64,000 nt of DNA, taken from the NCBI GenBank assembly GCA_020137815.1, contig CM035352.1:8796416-8860415 (forward strand). The letters are read 5' to 3'. This stretch comes from Hormiphora californensis (taxonomy: Eukaryota; Ctenophora; Tentaculata; Cydippida; Pleurobrachiidae). A program made the translations under genes and the position numbers. Under the pieces are notes generated by a model. The model was given only the letters and a program-made list of their open reading frames with translations. It did no database searches and was not told the origin of the DNA. The stretch's first letter is position 1. Every line of letters begins with the position of its first letter. Of the stretch, positions 1-13,200 are shown one piece after another.

Positions 1-501
1 AAGGCCATGGTTATACTGACCGGACAGGGAAACACTAGACACACACAATTGACACTCTGTTATATGGCGCTATTCATGAAACAATTAGGTCGACAGTTTC
101 CGGCTACTAATGCATATCGGAAGTCACATTACATACCTGGTGAAGTGAAGTGGAAATTGTAATACACCGCACGGTATGAATATATTCTAAACACACCGTG
201 TGATCATCCGGTCACCACACCATACCATACACCACACCGGGCTGAACTGCATGCCGTCTTAATCCGGCCCTTCTCCGGTATAATACATGTCGATTATAAG
301 GTCTGGCCATAAATGCTACTGCTAGGGAGAAAATAGAAAGTTAGTTTAAAGGGAAAGCAAGGTGATGGGGCAGGGATTAGAAGACTGAGTAGTATAGAAA
401 GAGGAATAAAATGTTTCTGAGCTGATAATATGTAATTTATCTACAGTTGTGTATGTACAAAAACGTAGTCCTTCTCTCTCTCTATCCGATAAAATCTCTG
501 T
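1..501. other. Flank downstream of androglobin; no gene seen
   Basis: I see no coding exon, RNA gene or clear transposon end here. It follows the androglobin stop codon and should contain its 3' UTR and polyadenylation region. Short reading frames on both strands near 440-690 are shadows of the last androglobin exon. Confidence 0.5.
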
Positions 502-3500
502 CTATTTCTTCTTTTTCGCTCCCTTTGGACTTTTTGGTTTCTTTGCGGAGACGGGTTTGGGCGAGGGTGAGGATGCTGGGTCAGGTTCCATGGCTGCTGC
601 TCGGGCTGCCTCCTCAGCAAGCTGCTTCTGTCGGAGAGTGTCCCTGAGGGACAGGATATCTTCCCTCCTCGTGTCAAGCTCAATCTGAAAATAGAACATC
701 ATATTTAGGGCTTACATTTTCAATTATTTTTTAGTCAAAGATAATATCACAGACAGCTGACAATATCAAGATTACATAGTCAGATGAGAATATAATGAAG
801 ATAGTCAGTTGATATAAAACACAGACCTGCATAGTTTCAGCGATGGACAGTAGACCCTCCTTCATCTCATTCCTAGTGGCCCTATCTTCAGTCCTAGCTA
901 CTAACACATCCCTCCTCTCCTGATGGAAGTCCTCAACTCTGTTCTTACTCTCCTCCCGAACCTGCTCATGCTTCTCCTCGTCAAACAATTCCGGGTATTC
1001 ACACTCACCACTGGAATGGGGGGGGGGGGGGGAGTTGGGGTGAGGTGGAGGGGGGGGGGGGGGTATTCACACTCACCACTGGAGGGGGAGGGGGGAATTG
1101 AGTTGAAGTGGGGGGAGGGGGGGGGGGGGGTATTTTGATCAAATCATCCAGGAAACCATAGTTAGAAAACTTAAAACCGCACCCTCCTTACGGTGTGGCT
1201 GTTGCCCGTTACAATCAAACATAAACAAACAGACACTCCCTATACCTGACAAATGGTCTAAATGAGGCAGGAATCTCATAGAACTTTGGAGTCTCTGCTC
1301 TAGTACTTTCCGGGAACACTGCAGAGGCTCCACCAGCAACAACTCCAGTTGTTGAGTCCTGGTCTTCTGGCAGTTTGCCTACTTTATCAGCCACCTCCTC
1401 TTTTACAGATTCGGTATCAGCTGATTCCTCTGCTTTTCTTGCTAGGTACTTCTCACGTAGTGCACGGGCCTAAAAACAAAGAAGGGAGAAAAGAATCAAT
1501 CGAAGGTTATTGGGGGGGCAAGAACATAGACTTTATGGGATACACAAATGAAATATCAGGTGACATCTTCACACCTTGGCAGCCCGTCCTGGTTGGAGTT
1601 CTTCCCAGGTTGCCTTTATGCTCTTCATCTCATCCTCCCTCTGGGTGTCTCTCCTTAGAATCACTTCGTCACCTAATTCTGGGCGGTTAGTATGTGAACA
1701 CGGGACACAATACAAGGAACTAGGGAAATAGGAGAGAATTAACTAACTATAGAGAGTGGGAGAGAGAGGGAGGACAGAGGAAGAGAGATGGAAAGAAAGC
1801 GAGAAACTGCAAAATGATAATCAGAAACAACTACCTGAGTCACAACAAACTCTCAGCGTCCAAAAGGGTTTAGATTCATCAAAAGCGGGTGAGGGAGGTT
1901 TCCCTCCCGCTTTGCCAGCCACCTTCTTCGGATCAGACTTCTCTTCCTTCAACGTTCGCTTCTTGTTTGGCGTCGAAGGCTTTTCCTCAGGAATGCTCCC
2001 TGACATTGGCCGCTCTGATGCTGCGAGGTACAACAGTATTCAGGTTTGTGTTGTTTTGTTTAAACCAATGTTTGGGGCACGGATTTGATCAACCGAACCC
2101 GCACAAAGCGCGAAATAAAATACGGTGTGAGTCACACAATAGTAGATACGGGGCGCTTGCCAGCGCTGTGATGTTTTATTGACTTACACTGGTCGCCAGC
2201 CTCCTTTGCCTGAAGTTGAGTTAACACATCTTGCCAGGGAGAGGTGTTCTTTGCCCATGAATCTCGGAGCACTGTCGCTTGGATCACATAGTGATGGTTC
2301 TGAAATGATATAATTCGTGAATACAATACATTGTAATTAAGGATATCACCAGCAATCGCCATAGCGGGTCATAGCTTTACCTCCTGATATGATAGAAACT
2401 TTATTTTCTGAGTGTAGATAATATATCTTATCGTGTATTTTATATACCCGATGGAAAGTGCTCTTCCCACAAAGTAACACCCCTTCCAATGTATTCTATA
2501 ACAATTCTATAAATATCGTAGCTTTTCCATTCCCTTTTCTTGTATTTGCTCTCACCCGGACAGAACAACAAAAGCACTCCTCTCTTTAGTGTTACTCTCC
2601 CTCCCTTTTCTATGATAGTTGAGTTTTCTGTGATTTGTGGAACATCCTTATCTAAAAGTTCGCCACAGTTATATGTAGAGCTACCTACGCAACTTAGTAG
2701 TAGACAGCTTAGACCATGCTGGCTTCCAGTGCATTAATTCGGTACTGTTTCTCTAACCTAATCGTCCAATTCTATAGCGAAGATGTTATTCCCACCGGGG
2801 ATACTTCTAATCCTTCTTCTTGGATTAGCAGTCTCTCTACAACTTCCTATCAAGGGTGCCACTTCTAGGACTAGGACTGATCTACCATCACGTGCTTTGG
2901 ACGGCGATACAAACACATACTACCACTCGGGAACTGATAATCAACCGGAATGGCTCGAGCTCACACTACTGCATAGTGGCTTCAGAGTCTTGAAAGTAGT
3001 AGTCGTTAACAGGTTGGTTTACGGCTTACGGATCTCTGATCCCAGAACTACCAGATAAATCAGCCAGATAAATAGCATTACAAATTGTGTGCTTTTCTAG
3101 TCGCGTGCAGTGTCTCACATGTGTATCTGGCCTGTGCCCTGTCTGGCGGTTCCTGGAATATATAGCCTTCCCTAATCCCTATTTATCAAAATTTTTGAAA
3201 TTCAAAAATGTGCCCCCTAGAATATGTTGACGACATCATAACTAGAGGGGAATCACCTTAGAATAACATCTTGAATGAATGCAGAGCTGCCGCATCCGGC
3301 CTAAAATTGTGCGAGTGTTTGCGATCCAATGCAAATGTTTGCGATTGATTGCAAATAGTTGCGATAAAATGCGATTGCGACATAATGCGATTGTTTGCCA
3401 CCACTTGCTAATAAATGCGATAGAATGCGAACGAATTCAATGTTTTGCTACTAAATGCGATCTCATGCGATCTCATGCGAATGAATGCTAATTCATTACG

Positions 3501-4676
3501 GATACTCTCCGCCAAATTCGCAAAAAATCGCAAAAAATCGCATGAAATAGCAAAGTATAGCAAGTCATCGCGAATCATTGCAGACATTCGCAAACGTTCG
3601 CAAACGTTCGCAAACGTTCGCATAATTTCCGACCGCTTGCGGCAGCGCTACTCAAACTCTTCGAAAATTTTCGAGTCGTCAGATTGCAGTAAAAGGTGTC
3701 CTCTAGACATCCTAGGGGACACATTTTTGAGATTTTGTTTCAAAACAGCTCCGAATGGACAAATAGGGAAGGCTATTCCATACCCCAATTCGATTCGCAG
3801 TGCGGCTATCTGGCGGCTCTCCCTGATAGAACTTGCAAAATCAAGTAGTTAATTTACTTTCTCATCAGGTTAAGCACTAGCACAAGCACTTCTGAGCGAC
3901 TTCTTGGCACAACAATTTCACTAATTGGTGCTACAACAAAAACCATATGTGGGACTATCAACTCTGTTAGCGCTAATGGAGAATCCGTTGAAGACCAGAC
4001 CTATACTATCGACTGTCCTCCGACCACCGAACCAACCACCACTGTATACCTATATGATGACGAGATGTCTAGTTTAGAGGGCCAGGGGACCATCTACAAT
4101 TGGCTTATTATGAACATTGCAGAAGTTATGGTATACGGTAAACAGCGTAAGTAATAACCCAAATATACGAGCGAACGAGAAGGGGGAGGGGAGTGTAAAC
4201 TTAAAAAACCTTATTTTAATTAATTTGCTGAAATCAACTACAAAAGTGAGGGCACACTTTTGTAGTAGCTGCACTTTTCTTTGCGCTTGCCAGCGCATAT
4301 ATAAAACGAACGCTTCCCCAGTCACATTGGTAAGTAGTGACGTAACATGACCAAATAAGGTGACGTCACATGCCCAAATAAGGTCAAAACTAACCTTTTT
4401 CCTGCCACTATCTGGTTCGGGTATGGGAGGTGCAACTCGGGTTCTTCCGGGGGACTTCGTTCCGCCACTTTTAGCACCTGATTGACGTCCTGTCACTCAG
4501 TTAGAAAGGGAAAAAAGAGGGAAGCCAGGAAGAATGAAGAGAGGACAGTGAGGCAGAAAGATGCGTCGGGAATTATAGTGGAGAGATGGGGTTGAGACTT
4601 GGCAGCACGCCACGTACAGGGTTGAGACAGATGGTGAGCCGAGAGAGAGGAGGTAGGGAGAAAGGGCGGGAGAGAG

Positions 4677-4710
<34 letters not shown>

Positions 4711-5905
4711 GTTGGAAGAAAAGAACATTAATTGGAAAAGAAAGATGAACAAAGAACATGTACAACACGGATTCACGTAAAGGGTTTCTAATCTAAAACA
4801 GGGGCATTGATATAGCACATGGAAACATGAGGAAATGCCAGCTGCAGCTGCAAAGGTAGTATGTTGTATAGTCACAGGTTTGTCAATGTCAGTTTCTCGA
4901 AATTTCTGTTGAAATGCGACAATCATGTACATTGTGCCTTGTGTTACCTACCCTATTTTCCTAGTGTGGCTATATATTGTTAAGAGTGGAGGGGTTTCTA
5001 TGGTAACGAAATATGAACCTGCTGAACATGGTTGGCGGGTATTGCGATCAGTACACGGATATAAGTTAAGGTAATATTGTATGAAATACTGTCTGCTCTG
5101 TGTTTTAGGCGACATTGATCTATATTGCGACATGAAGTGCGTGTATTTTAACCTAGATCCTTGATAGTTGCGTTTCGGGTCAGAGTCGCGTTTGTTTTAT
5201 TTTTCCCTTCTCCCTCACGTTTAGATTGAGGAGTTCTCCGGCCGCCCTTTCCAGCAGGATCATCGTCACTGTAGAAGGTTACACATGGCAGGACAATGTG
5301 ACCGATCCCTTCAGTGTCGGAGAGCAGGTCTTCACCATCAAATATCTGCAGGGAATTGTGGGGATGAACGAATTGAGTTCTTTATGGAGCTAACTCTGAT
5401 TCAACATTATTGTATTCACTATCGTCTGAACATTAAAAGAAGAGTCTGAACAATAAATTCGTATGGGACTGGCCGTATTGCGAAGTCAACTCATGGAAAT
5501 GTAGGATGTAGGATGTCATTTAATGTTCTTACCTGTATTCGCAGGTTCACATCAGGTTTAGATGTGCTAACTTGAACTGTAGTTGGTGTATCACTGGCTA
5601 CATTTACCGTGTATCTGAAATTATACATTATCGGGTTTATATATTATCGGCTTATTTTATACATTATCGGCTTATTTTATACATTATCGGATTGTTTTTA
5701 TACATTATTGGATTATTTTACATTTTCACTGCTACAAAATACATCTCGTTTGGTATTTACACTTCATAAATACACATGCAGGTAAATATGTTTTACCTAA
5801 AGATAACGTTATTCTTTTCCGGAACATAATACTCCTTCACTTCGTTACTTGTGATTGTTGCAGCGGCAAAGTCTCGGGCCGGTAGGAGCAACTGGGATGT
5901 GCTGC
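502..5905 (-). CDS. ADGB: Androglobin exons 18-27: C-terminal region and charged tail
   Basis: Exon 5905-5797 reads NEVKEYYVPEKNNVIFR and exon 5614-5533 reads STSKPDVNLRIQ, matching vertebrate DYYIPNDKKILFR and TSKPDAFIKLQ. Exon 2299-2188 carries NHHYVIQATVLRDSW. Exon 2020-1835 carries DESKPFWTLRVCCDS and joins ELGDEVILRRDTQRED in exon 1678-1575, matching KPYWILRLV and ESELFEVKKDTERADE. The last exon encodes a helical segment with EEAARAAAMEPDPASS and ends in a run of lysines before the stop at 502-504, as in vertebrate androglobin. The fucolectin-like gene on the other strand lies entirely inside the intron between exons 4495-4395 and 2299-2188. Confidence 0.92.
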
Positions 5906-7196
5906 CTGGAAAAGAGTTCATTCATTAATTATTTAGTTCAGGGTTTCTATGGCAACAAAAAGAGTCATTGTTCATACAGTTAGTTCAGGGTACTAGAAAG
6001 AATACATCATGTTTTCATAAGATCAATTCATAAAACAACAATTGATTAACATTAGACACTAGTGCTGGAGAATCTAGTAGCTACGTTAACCCCAGTATTC
6101 TTATTAAAATTCAATCGGCTACCAATCTTGCTAGTAACATCCTTTCTTAATCTGGAAAATCTACAATAGTAAATACATGGATTCAGGGTAGCGTTCAGCA
6201 CCACGGAAAGTATATAAACCGTCACCCATGAGTACGTTCTGACCAATTCATTCGTTATAACATCACGTCCTTTGAAAATGATAATCGCCAGTCTAACATT
6301 ATTTAGAACAACAGGAACATTACAGATAATGTATAAACATGTTAGAATTATTATCGTGTTGGTGGCCCGTACTTTTCGACGGCTCGCTTTTGAGAGTCGT
6401 TGTGACCGGCGGACTGATATCACAGAAACAGCACAACACGTGGTCACAGGTAGGATGGGTAGGGAGAGGAGTGTGATGGCTGCAACCACATCGCAATATC
6501 TAAACCACTCAGGTTCAATGTGGTTAAAGGGGTAACCATCAGTTGCACTGTAGATGTAACTCCCCGCCAACTGACTGCCAGCAATGAACCGTGTCAGGAG
6601 AAAGGCATAGTAACCAGCAATGATAATTGTAAGGGTTCTCTTACTCGGTGGGACAGCTAAAGGTTTCACAAGACAGTATGTTCTAGTTCCACTCAGTAGT
6701 AGGACCAGGAATACTGAAAAGTAAGGTTGAGCCTCCCAGAACGGTCCCCAGATATTACAAAATGCGTTACTGGCGAACAATCCTGGTTTCCTGTCTCTAT
6801 ACAGGGTTATAATGACAGGTGATGCAAGGAAACATGTTACTGTGTCAGTAGCAGTGATGAACGCATAGAGTGTGCTGGAGCTGGATTTATCATGATAGAG
6901 CCGTTTTTTGAAATAGATGAAGGTTGCAAAGTTGCTGGGTGCCCCAAATAGGAGACAAAAAAGAAGGAAGGTGCCCAGGAAGTCGTCCACTAGGGGAAGA
7001 TAATGTAATGTAGTTGTCTCTGTTGTTGAGTTCATTGTGGTTCCTCGCTATGATTATACTGAGGGGTAAAATAACAACAAAATAACACTAAAACAATAAG
7101 AACAACAATTCTACAGTCTTCTCAGACTCTTAATTGTCCATTTTCTGTAGTCGATGATATATACTTAACATGTGTGACTAATGAACGGTAAATCAG

Positions 7197-7271
<75 letters not shown>

Positions 7272-10200
7272 TAGAGACTGGGGGAGATAGAGAGAGGGAT
7301 GGATTACAAACAGATGGTGCTAAAAGCTTAGCACCTAAGATTGCCAGCTGGTATTGATTATTGGACCAGTGTCCAGTACCTACACAAAGTGAGGCTGGAT
7401 AGAAACAGAATCGGAGAAGATTTTAGTAGGTAAAGTGTAAGCGAAACCAAAAAGGCTTGGGCATGACCATTTGGTTGTAGTTTCGCTTACACTTCAGTAG
7501 AGAGAAAAGCTCTCCTAGCATTCTGCCTTCCCGCTCAGACCAATATATCGCTGAGATATTTCTGTTACTATACGGGTTAACTTCTCTCTCTCTGAAGAAA
7601 TGGAGCTGTATAATAGTGGGAATAACACGGGGCACAATCTTGTCCAATTCTATTTCTATCCACTCTCACTTTAATTAAATTGGAACCTAGAATATAAGCG
7701 CAGCGACGACCTCTTGTTATAACAAGGGAACTGCAGTAGTTGTTGCTGTGTTATGTGTAATGGCATAACGGATGGCTTGCAATCGGCGGTGCTTCGGTTC
7801 TCTCTCTCTCTCTAGATTGGAATATGTTAGAATATAATAGCAGCGACGACCTCTTTTCATGTATAACACGAGGTGGTCGAGTTGCTGTATGGAAGCCCAA
7901 ACTGAACAATTAGAAATGTCCCTCTGCAGTCTCTAGTATAGGATTTACATGCACTCATTACATAATTTAGGTTCATATTATGTATAATCTACTCAGGGTT
8001 AATTGTTAGCCAGACAGTGGCTTGGGATTATCTATGTAATGTATACTAATACCCAAGGCAAACTGCGTAAGACAAACTATGATGAACTCTAGATCTTTAG
8101 TTGTACTCAGCGTCTCTGTAAAAAAGGGTACTAGAGGAAGTGAGAGCTACATGTCGGTAAGTGATCGTTAGCATCTAGTAAACACATGTGCACTTAAATA
8201 CAGACGAAAAATGCATGTTACGCTTTGGAAGTTCTAGTATATGGCAATAGGGCATGGTTCGGAGAGAGAGGGTCGGGCAAGGCAAGGTAATATTTCGACT
8301 ACTTTACCACACAACAGATAATAGGAAACAAGTGCCAAGCTCAAAATTAAACAGCCTGAAAACTTCCTTGGAAGCTTCTAGAAAACAAGAGAGTACAGAT
8401 AACTTTCTTGTACGTGTGTTACCAATATCACGTTCACAGGTTAGTGGTTACCATGGTAACTAGAGCTGAATCAGGGTTACTACAGGTTACTACAGGTAAC
8501 TAGATCGCTAGATCAAAAAGACAGGAGAGTATTACATGAGGTATAAACTCTGGCCACTGGCGCGTTATTTCAGATAACTTTCTCCCAGCGCGCCGCTGGG
8601 AGAAGTTAGCTGAAGTTTATCCGCCGCTGGCGGATAAACTGGTTTAAATGACGACGACGATCCCGAGGCGGAGCCGAGGGAGAGGCGGAGGGGTTTAAAC
8701 CTATAACGTGCCAGTGGTCAGAGTTTATAGGTTATATACCCTGCTTTAGTTGTTTATTTCAAGTATTACACACCAACAAGAGAGAGAACACTAATCAAAA
8801 CACTCAAAGAGGACTGAGAAATAGTTAAAACACCTCACAATTGAGTGTACACTGTTTGGTAACAGTTACTAAGCAGTTGCTAAGGAAAGAGAGTGAAAGA
8901 AATAGCCTGATAAGGGGCATGTCACACATAACACAGAGGAAGAGATAGTGAGACAAAAGGGGAGATAAAGAGAGAGTAATTGACGGAATGTGTCCTTTCT
9001 TTCTCTCCAATGTAGTGTGTAAGTGTTGCACATAGTGTTCCCTCTGTATTTTAGTAAGAACTGATCATTTACACACACTTTGAATGTTCAAAATAAATAA
9101 CCTGCCAGTGGGAAATAATCTGCCGCTGGACTGGCTGTTTATTGAGAGCGCGCTAGTGGGACTGGCGGGTTATTTAAGTTAGCAGGGTATATAGATTAAT
9201 AACTTTCTGGTACGTGTGTTACCAATATCACGTGCACTTCCAACCTCATTGAACTCGAAGTACTAAGTGGTAGTGGCGAAGAAGAAGTGGTGATTGTATT
9301 ACGCTTCTATAACTGAAACTGCAGTCATTAACCCATATAAGTGGGAAACACAAGTTTTAGTACTATTCAAGTCATAACCAAATGTAAACTGGAGATGCGG
9401 TGATGAATTCATTGGACTCAAGCACAGAGAGCAGGAGAGCTAAATTATTTAGTAAATACTATGCGGGATGTCTCGCCAGCAGTTGTGTAGGCTGGGTGCA
9501 GTAGGTTCCTTGATACTTAAGAACAATACAATCTAGATCCCCAGCCTCTCTAACGTAAAGAAGGTGAATAGATAAGATGTACACTTTAGGTATATCGCGC
9601 TTATTGGCACCAAATGCGCTTTGCCAAAATTTGGCGCCAATTGGTGTGATATACCTGAGTTATGTGTAATGGCATAACGGATGGCTTGCAATCGGCGGTG
9701 CTTCGGTTCTCTCTCTCTCTCTAGATTGGAATATGTTAGAATATAATAGCAGCGACGACCTCTTTTCATGTATAACACGAGGTGGTCGAGTTGCTGTATG
9801 GAAGCCCAAACTGAACAATTAGAAATGTCCCTCTGCAGTCTCTAGTATAGGATTTACATGCACTCATTACATAATTTAGGTTCATATTATGTATAATCTA
9901 CTCAGGGTTAATTGTTAGCCAGACAGTGGCTTGGGATTATCTATGTAATGTATACTAATACCCAAGGCAAACTGCGTAAGACAAACTATGATGAACTCTA
10001 GATCTTTAGTTGTACTCAGCGTCTCTGTAAAAAAGGGTACTAGAGGAAGTGAGAGCTACATGTCGGTAAGTGATCGTTAGCATCTAGTAAACACATGTGC
10101 ACTTAAATACAGACGAAAAATGCATGTTACGCTTTGGAAGTTCTAGTATATGGCAATAGGGCATGGTTCGGAGAGAGAGGGTCGGGCAAGGCAAGGTAAT

Positions 10201-13200
10201 ATTTCGACTACTTTACCACACAACAGATAATAGGAAACAAGTGCCAAGCTCAAAATTAAACAGCCTGAAAACTTCCTTGGAAGCTTCTAGAAAACAAGAG
10301 AGTACAGATAACTTTCTTGTACGTGTGTTACCAATATCACGTTCACAGGTTAGTGGTTACCATGGTAACTAGAGCTGAATCAGGGTTACTACAGGTTACT
10401 ACAGGTAACTAGATCGCTAGATCAAAAAGACAGGAGAGTATAACAGATTAATAACTTTCTGGTACGTGTGTTACCAATATCACGTGCACTTCCAACCTCA
10501 TTGAACTCGAAGTACTAAGTGGTAGTGGCGAAGAAGAAGTGGTGATTGTATTACGCTTCTGGAACTGCAGTCATTAACCCATATAAGTGGGAAACACAAG
10601 TTCTACTACTATCCGAAACATAACCAAATGTAAACTGGAGATGCGGTGATGAATTCATTGGACTCAAGCACAGAGAGCAGGAGAGCTAAATACTATGCGG
10701 GATGTCTCGCCAGCAGTTGTGTAGGCTCCTACTTGAAAACAATACAATCTAGATCCCCAGCCTCTAACGTAAAGAAGGTGAATAGATGTACATGCTTTAG
10801 GTATATGGCGCTTATTGGCGCCAATTGGTGCGATATACCTGAAGAGAGAAAGAGAGAGAGAGAGAGAAAATACTGTGCAAAGGGTTAAAGACTATGCGGG
10901 ATGTCTCGCCAACAGCTGTTGTACGTAGGCTCCTAGATATTAATACTAATAATAATATCAAGAACAATACAATCTAGATCCTGCAGACTCTGACGTAAAG
11001 AAGGTGCAGCACAAGATAGTAACACACAGTAAAGAAACAACTTCTCTTACCAATTAATCGTAGCCTATATTTCCCAGCAGCAAGTGGCCCATCAGGAGTT
11101 CTCCCTTCAACCATAACCGTGTAACCGTACTGTGGGAAATAAATCAAGTTACTTCAAGTTACTTCCTAGAATAGTTATTAAGGTGGTTAAATAAGTGGTT
11201 AAATGGAAAAGTGTAGTTAAGTTGAAACTTCTCAATCAACGCCTTGTACTGTGGGAAGCAAATCATGATTTCAAGTGGTTAAATGGGGAAGTTGAAACTT
11301 CTCAGTACCTTGTTAGGAGTGTAAAGATGTGGTTTGGGTTTCCTGCAGATGGTTGGAACCTCATTCCCATTATCGTTATCAATAACCCGGAGCCTCAGAC
11401 AGGACGCACCGGTACTACCCGGAGTGAGGGATAGGGATACGAGGGTAGGCTCCGGTGCCGTGAATACCTCTCTGACGGGGTAGTATTCCGTATTAGTATT
11501 CCGTATTCCGATAGTACTCATTATTACGTCACAGTATGACATCATATTCTCTGGTATTTGTGGATCTGGATGGTAACTCACTTTGCCATTATGAACCAGT
11601 TTCGGGCAGGTACTTCACTGTGTGAACCATGGTGGTCAGCAAAGTAAACTATCTTCTCCCTGTCGTCCTTGAATGAGAATGTATCCAGGAGTTTAGGTCT
11701 TGCCTCTAGAACCCTAGGAGAGGACACGTTAGACTTTTAATTTGGTATTGGGAAAGTTTGGGGTAAAGAACATGTTTGAACTTAAACTGCTTTTTTGAAA
11801 CAGCAGACAGAAACTTACTTTTTGAGAATAGTAATCCCATGATTTAGTACATCTCCCTCCAATCTGCCCCACGAATCCTGCAGTAGACCCTTGACAGAGA
11901 GATTCTGTTTGTGCCCCTTTTTCACCGCTTGAGTCCTCTTTCTCACATGGTGACCCCTGAAGTGCCTCTGTATAGTATTCGCTGCAGCATGTTCCTTCCC
12001 ATTTGACTCCCTCTTACCCTCACCATCTTTAGTTGACTCAAATACCTCATCATCCAGAGATAACTTCTTAAAATGAACTGGATCAAACTCAAATATTCCA
12101 GTGACACTGTCGCCTCGTCCCTTTTTGTAGGCCCTGATGATAGTTGTCGAGAATGTGGTCCAGGCGTCCCTGTGTTGTGTCGTTAGATGTTCCCCTACCG
12201 CCCCCTCCAGAGTGGAAAATAGAGACTCAAAGAACACCTTTATATCTGGAAACACAAGATCCCTGTCACGATCCTTGTCTGCACACGATATCTCCTCGAT
12301 GGTTTTAGACACTTCATCAGGATCTGAGAAGTTCTCCACTGCTTCAGATATTATTTTAACCAATCGGAGGGCTGCTGCTTGGAATCTCAGGCTCTCCTTA
12401 TTCACATGGTTAACGTATGATTCCGTATCAGCAATAACAAAAGGTGTACTGCTCAGGAGGTCAGCATGCCACGCGTAGGGTGCAGCAACGTTTAGACGCA
12501 GGGTATGGAGCCCCGCAGGGAGGGATAGTCGGCATGTTTTGGTGGTTGTAGTCTCCAGATCAAGTAGGGAGGTTGAGTGGGATGTTGTCTCACTCCATCT
12601 GTAGTTTACTATCTCCAGTTTACCGGGGACCTTCAACTGGGAAAAAGAAGTTGTGGTTAGGCAGCAGCTAGTACAGTATGCTCTCTTCTCGCTCAATGTT
12701 GTGCATAGCAAGGTCAAAAAATAAAATGTGACATTATAAGAAGCACACCACTACAACTTCGAACAAGACAAAGGTGAAGTACACGTACCAGATCGACATG
12801 TTCAGGGTTGGAGTTGTAGTTTGCAGCTTCCAGTGCAGTGTAACCCAGTGGGTTATCACTAATAGCCACTGGTCCCAGGGTAGGATTTAGTATGACAGGG
12901 GAATCATGCCAATGAGACATGGCCGTGAAACTTACTAACATCTCAATTGGATTTGTACTGTCGATACCTGATTTGTAACTTGTTAAGGAATTCAACTGGT
13001 AGGATTTGATTTTCGCGTGTACATGATTTTGTACATTTATTGTACACCTTGCGCGTGTACATTTTCCCACACTTGGTTGCCTGGAGTTACAGTAGATTTC
13101 GCGCGCACAGGTCTGTACATCGCGCACCGCGCCCCACGTTTATGAGGGCTTGGGAAAGCAACGGAGTTTTCGATGGTCGGATACAAATTTTGCCAGATTG

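Larger units (their letters stand above)
7749..10850. repeat. Tandem duplication, two long copies
   Basis: Copy 1 starts at 7749 and copy 2 at 9660. The sequence 7749-8533 is essentially identical to 9660-10443, and after an insertion in copy 1 the segment 9192-9650 matches 10444-10850 with a few indels. A third, partial copy is visible around 10887-11006 (ATGCGGGATGTCTCGCC, then ACAATACAATCTAGATC). Each copy contains a hairpin (GCAGCGACGACCTC... GAGGTGGTCGAGTTGC) that also occurs once at 7697. The identical 69-codon frames at 8254 and 10163 reflect duplication and show no protein features. The block lies within the 5.1-kb androglobin intron. Confidence 0.9.

Noticed and set aside
8254-10372. 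Identical 69-codon frames in two places
   Set aside because: They come from the tandem duplication; the peptide has no features and begins in repeat-derived sequence.
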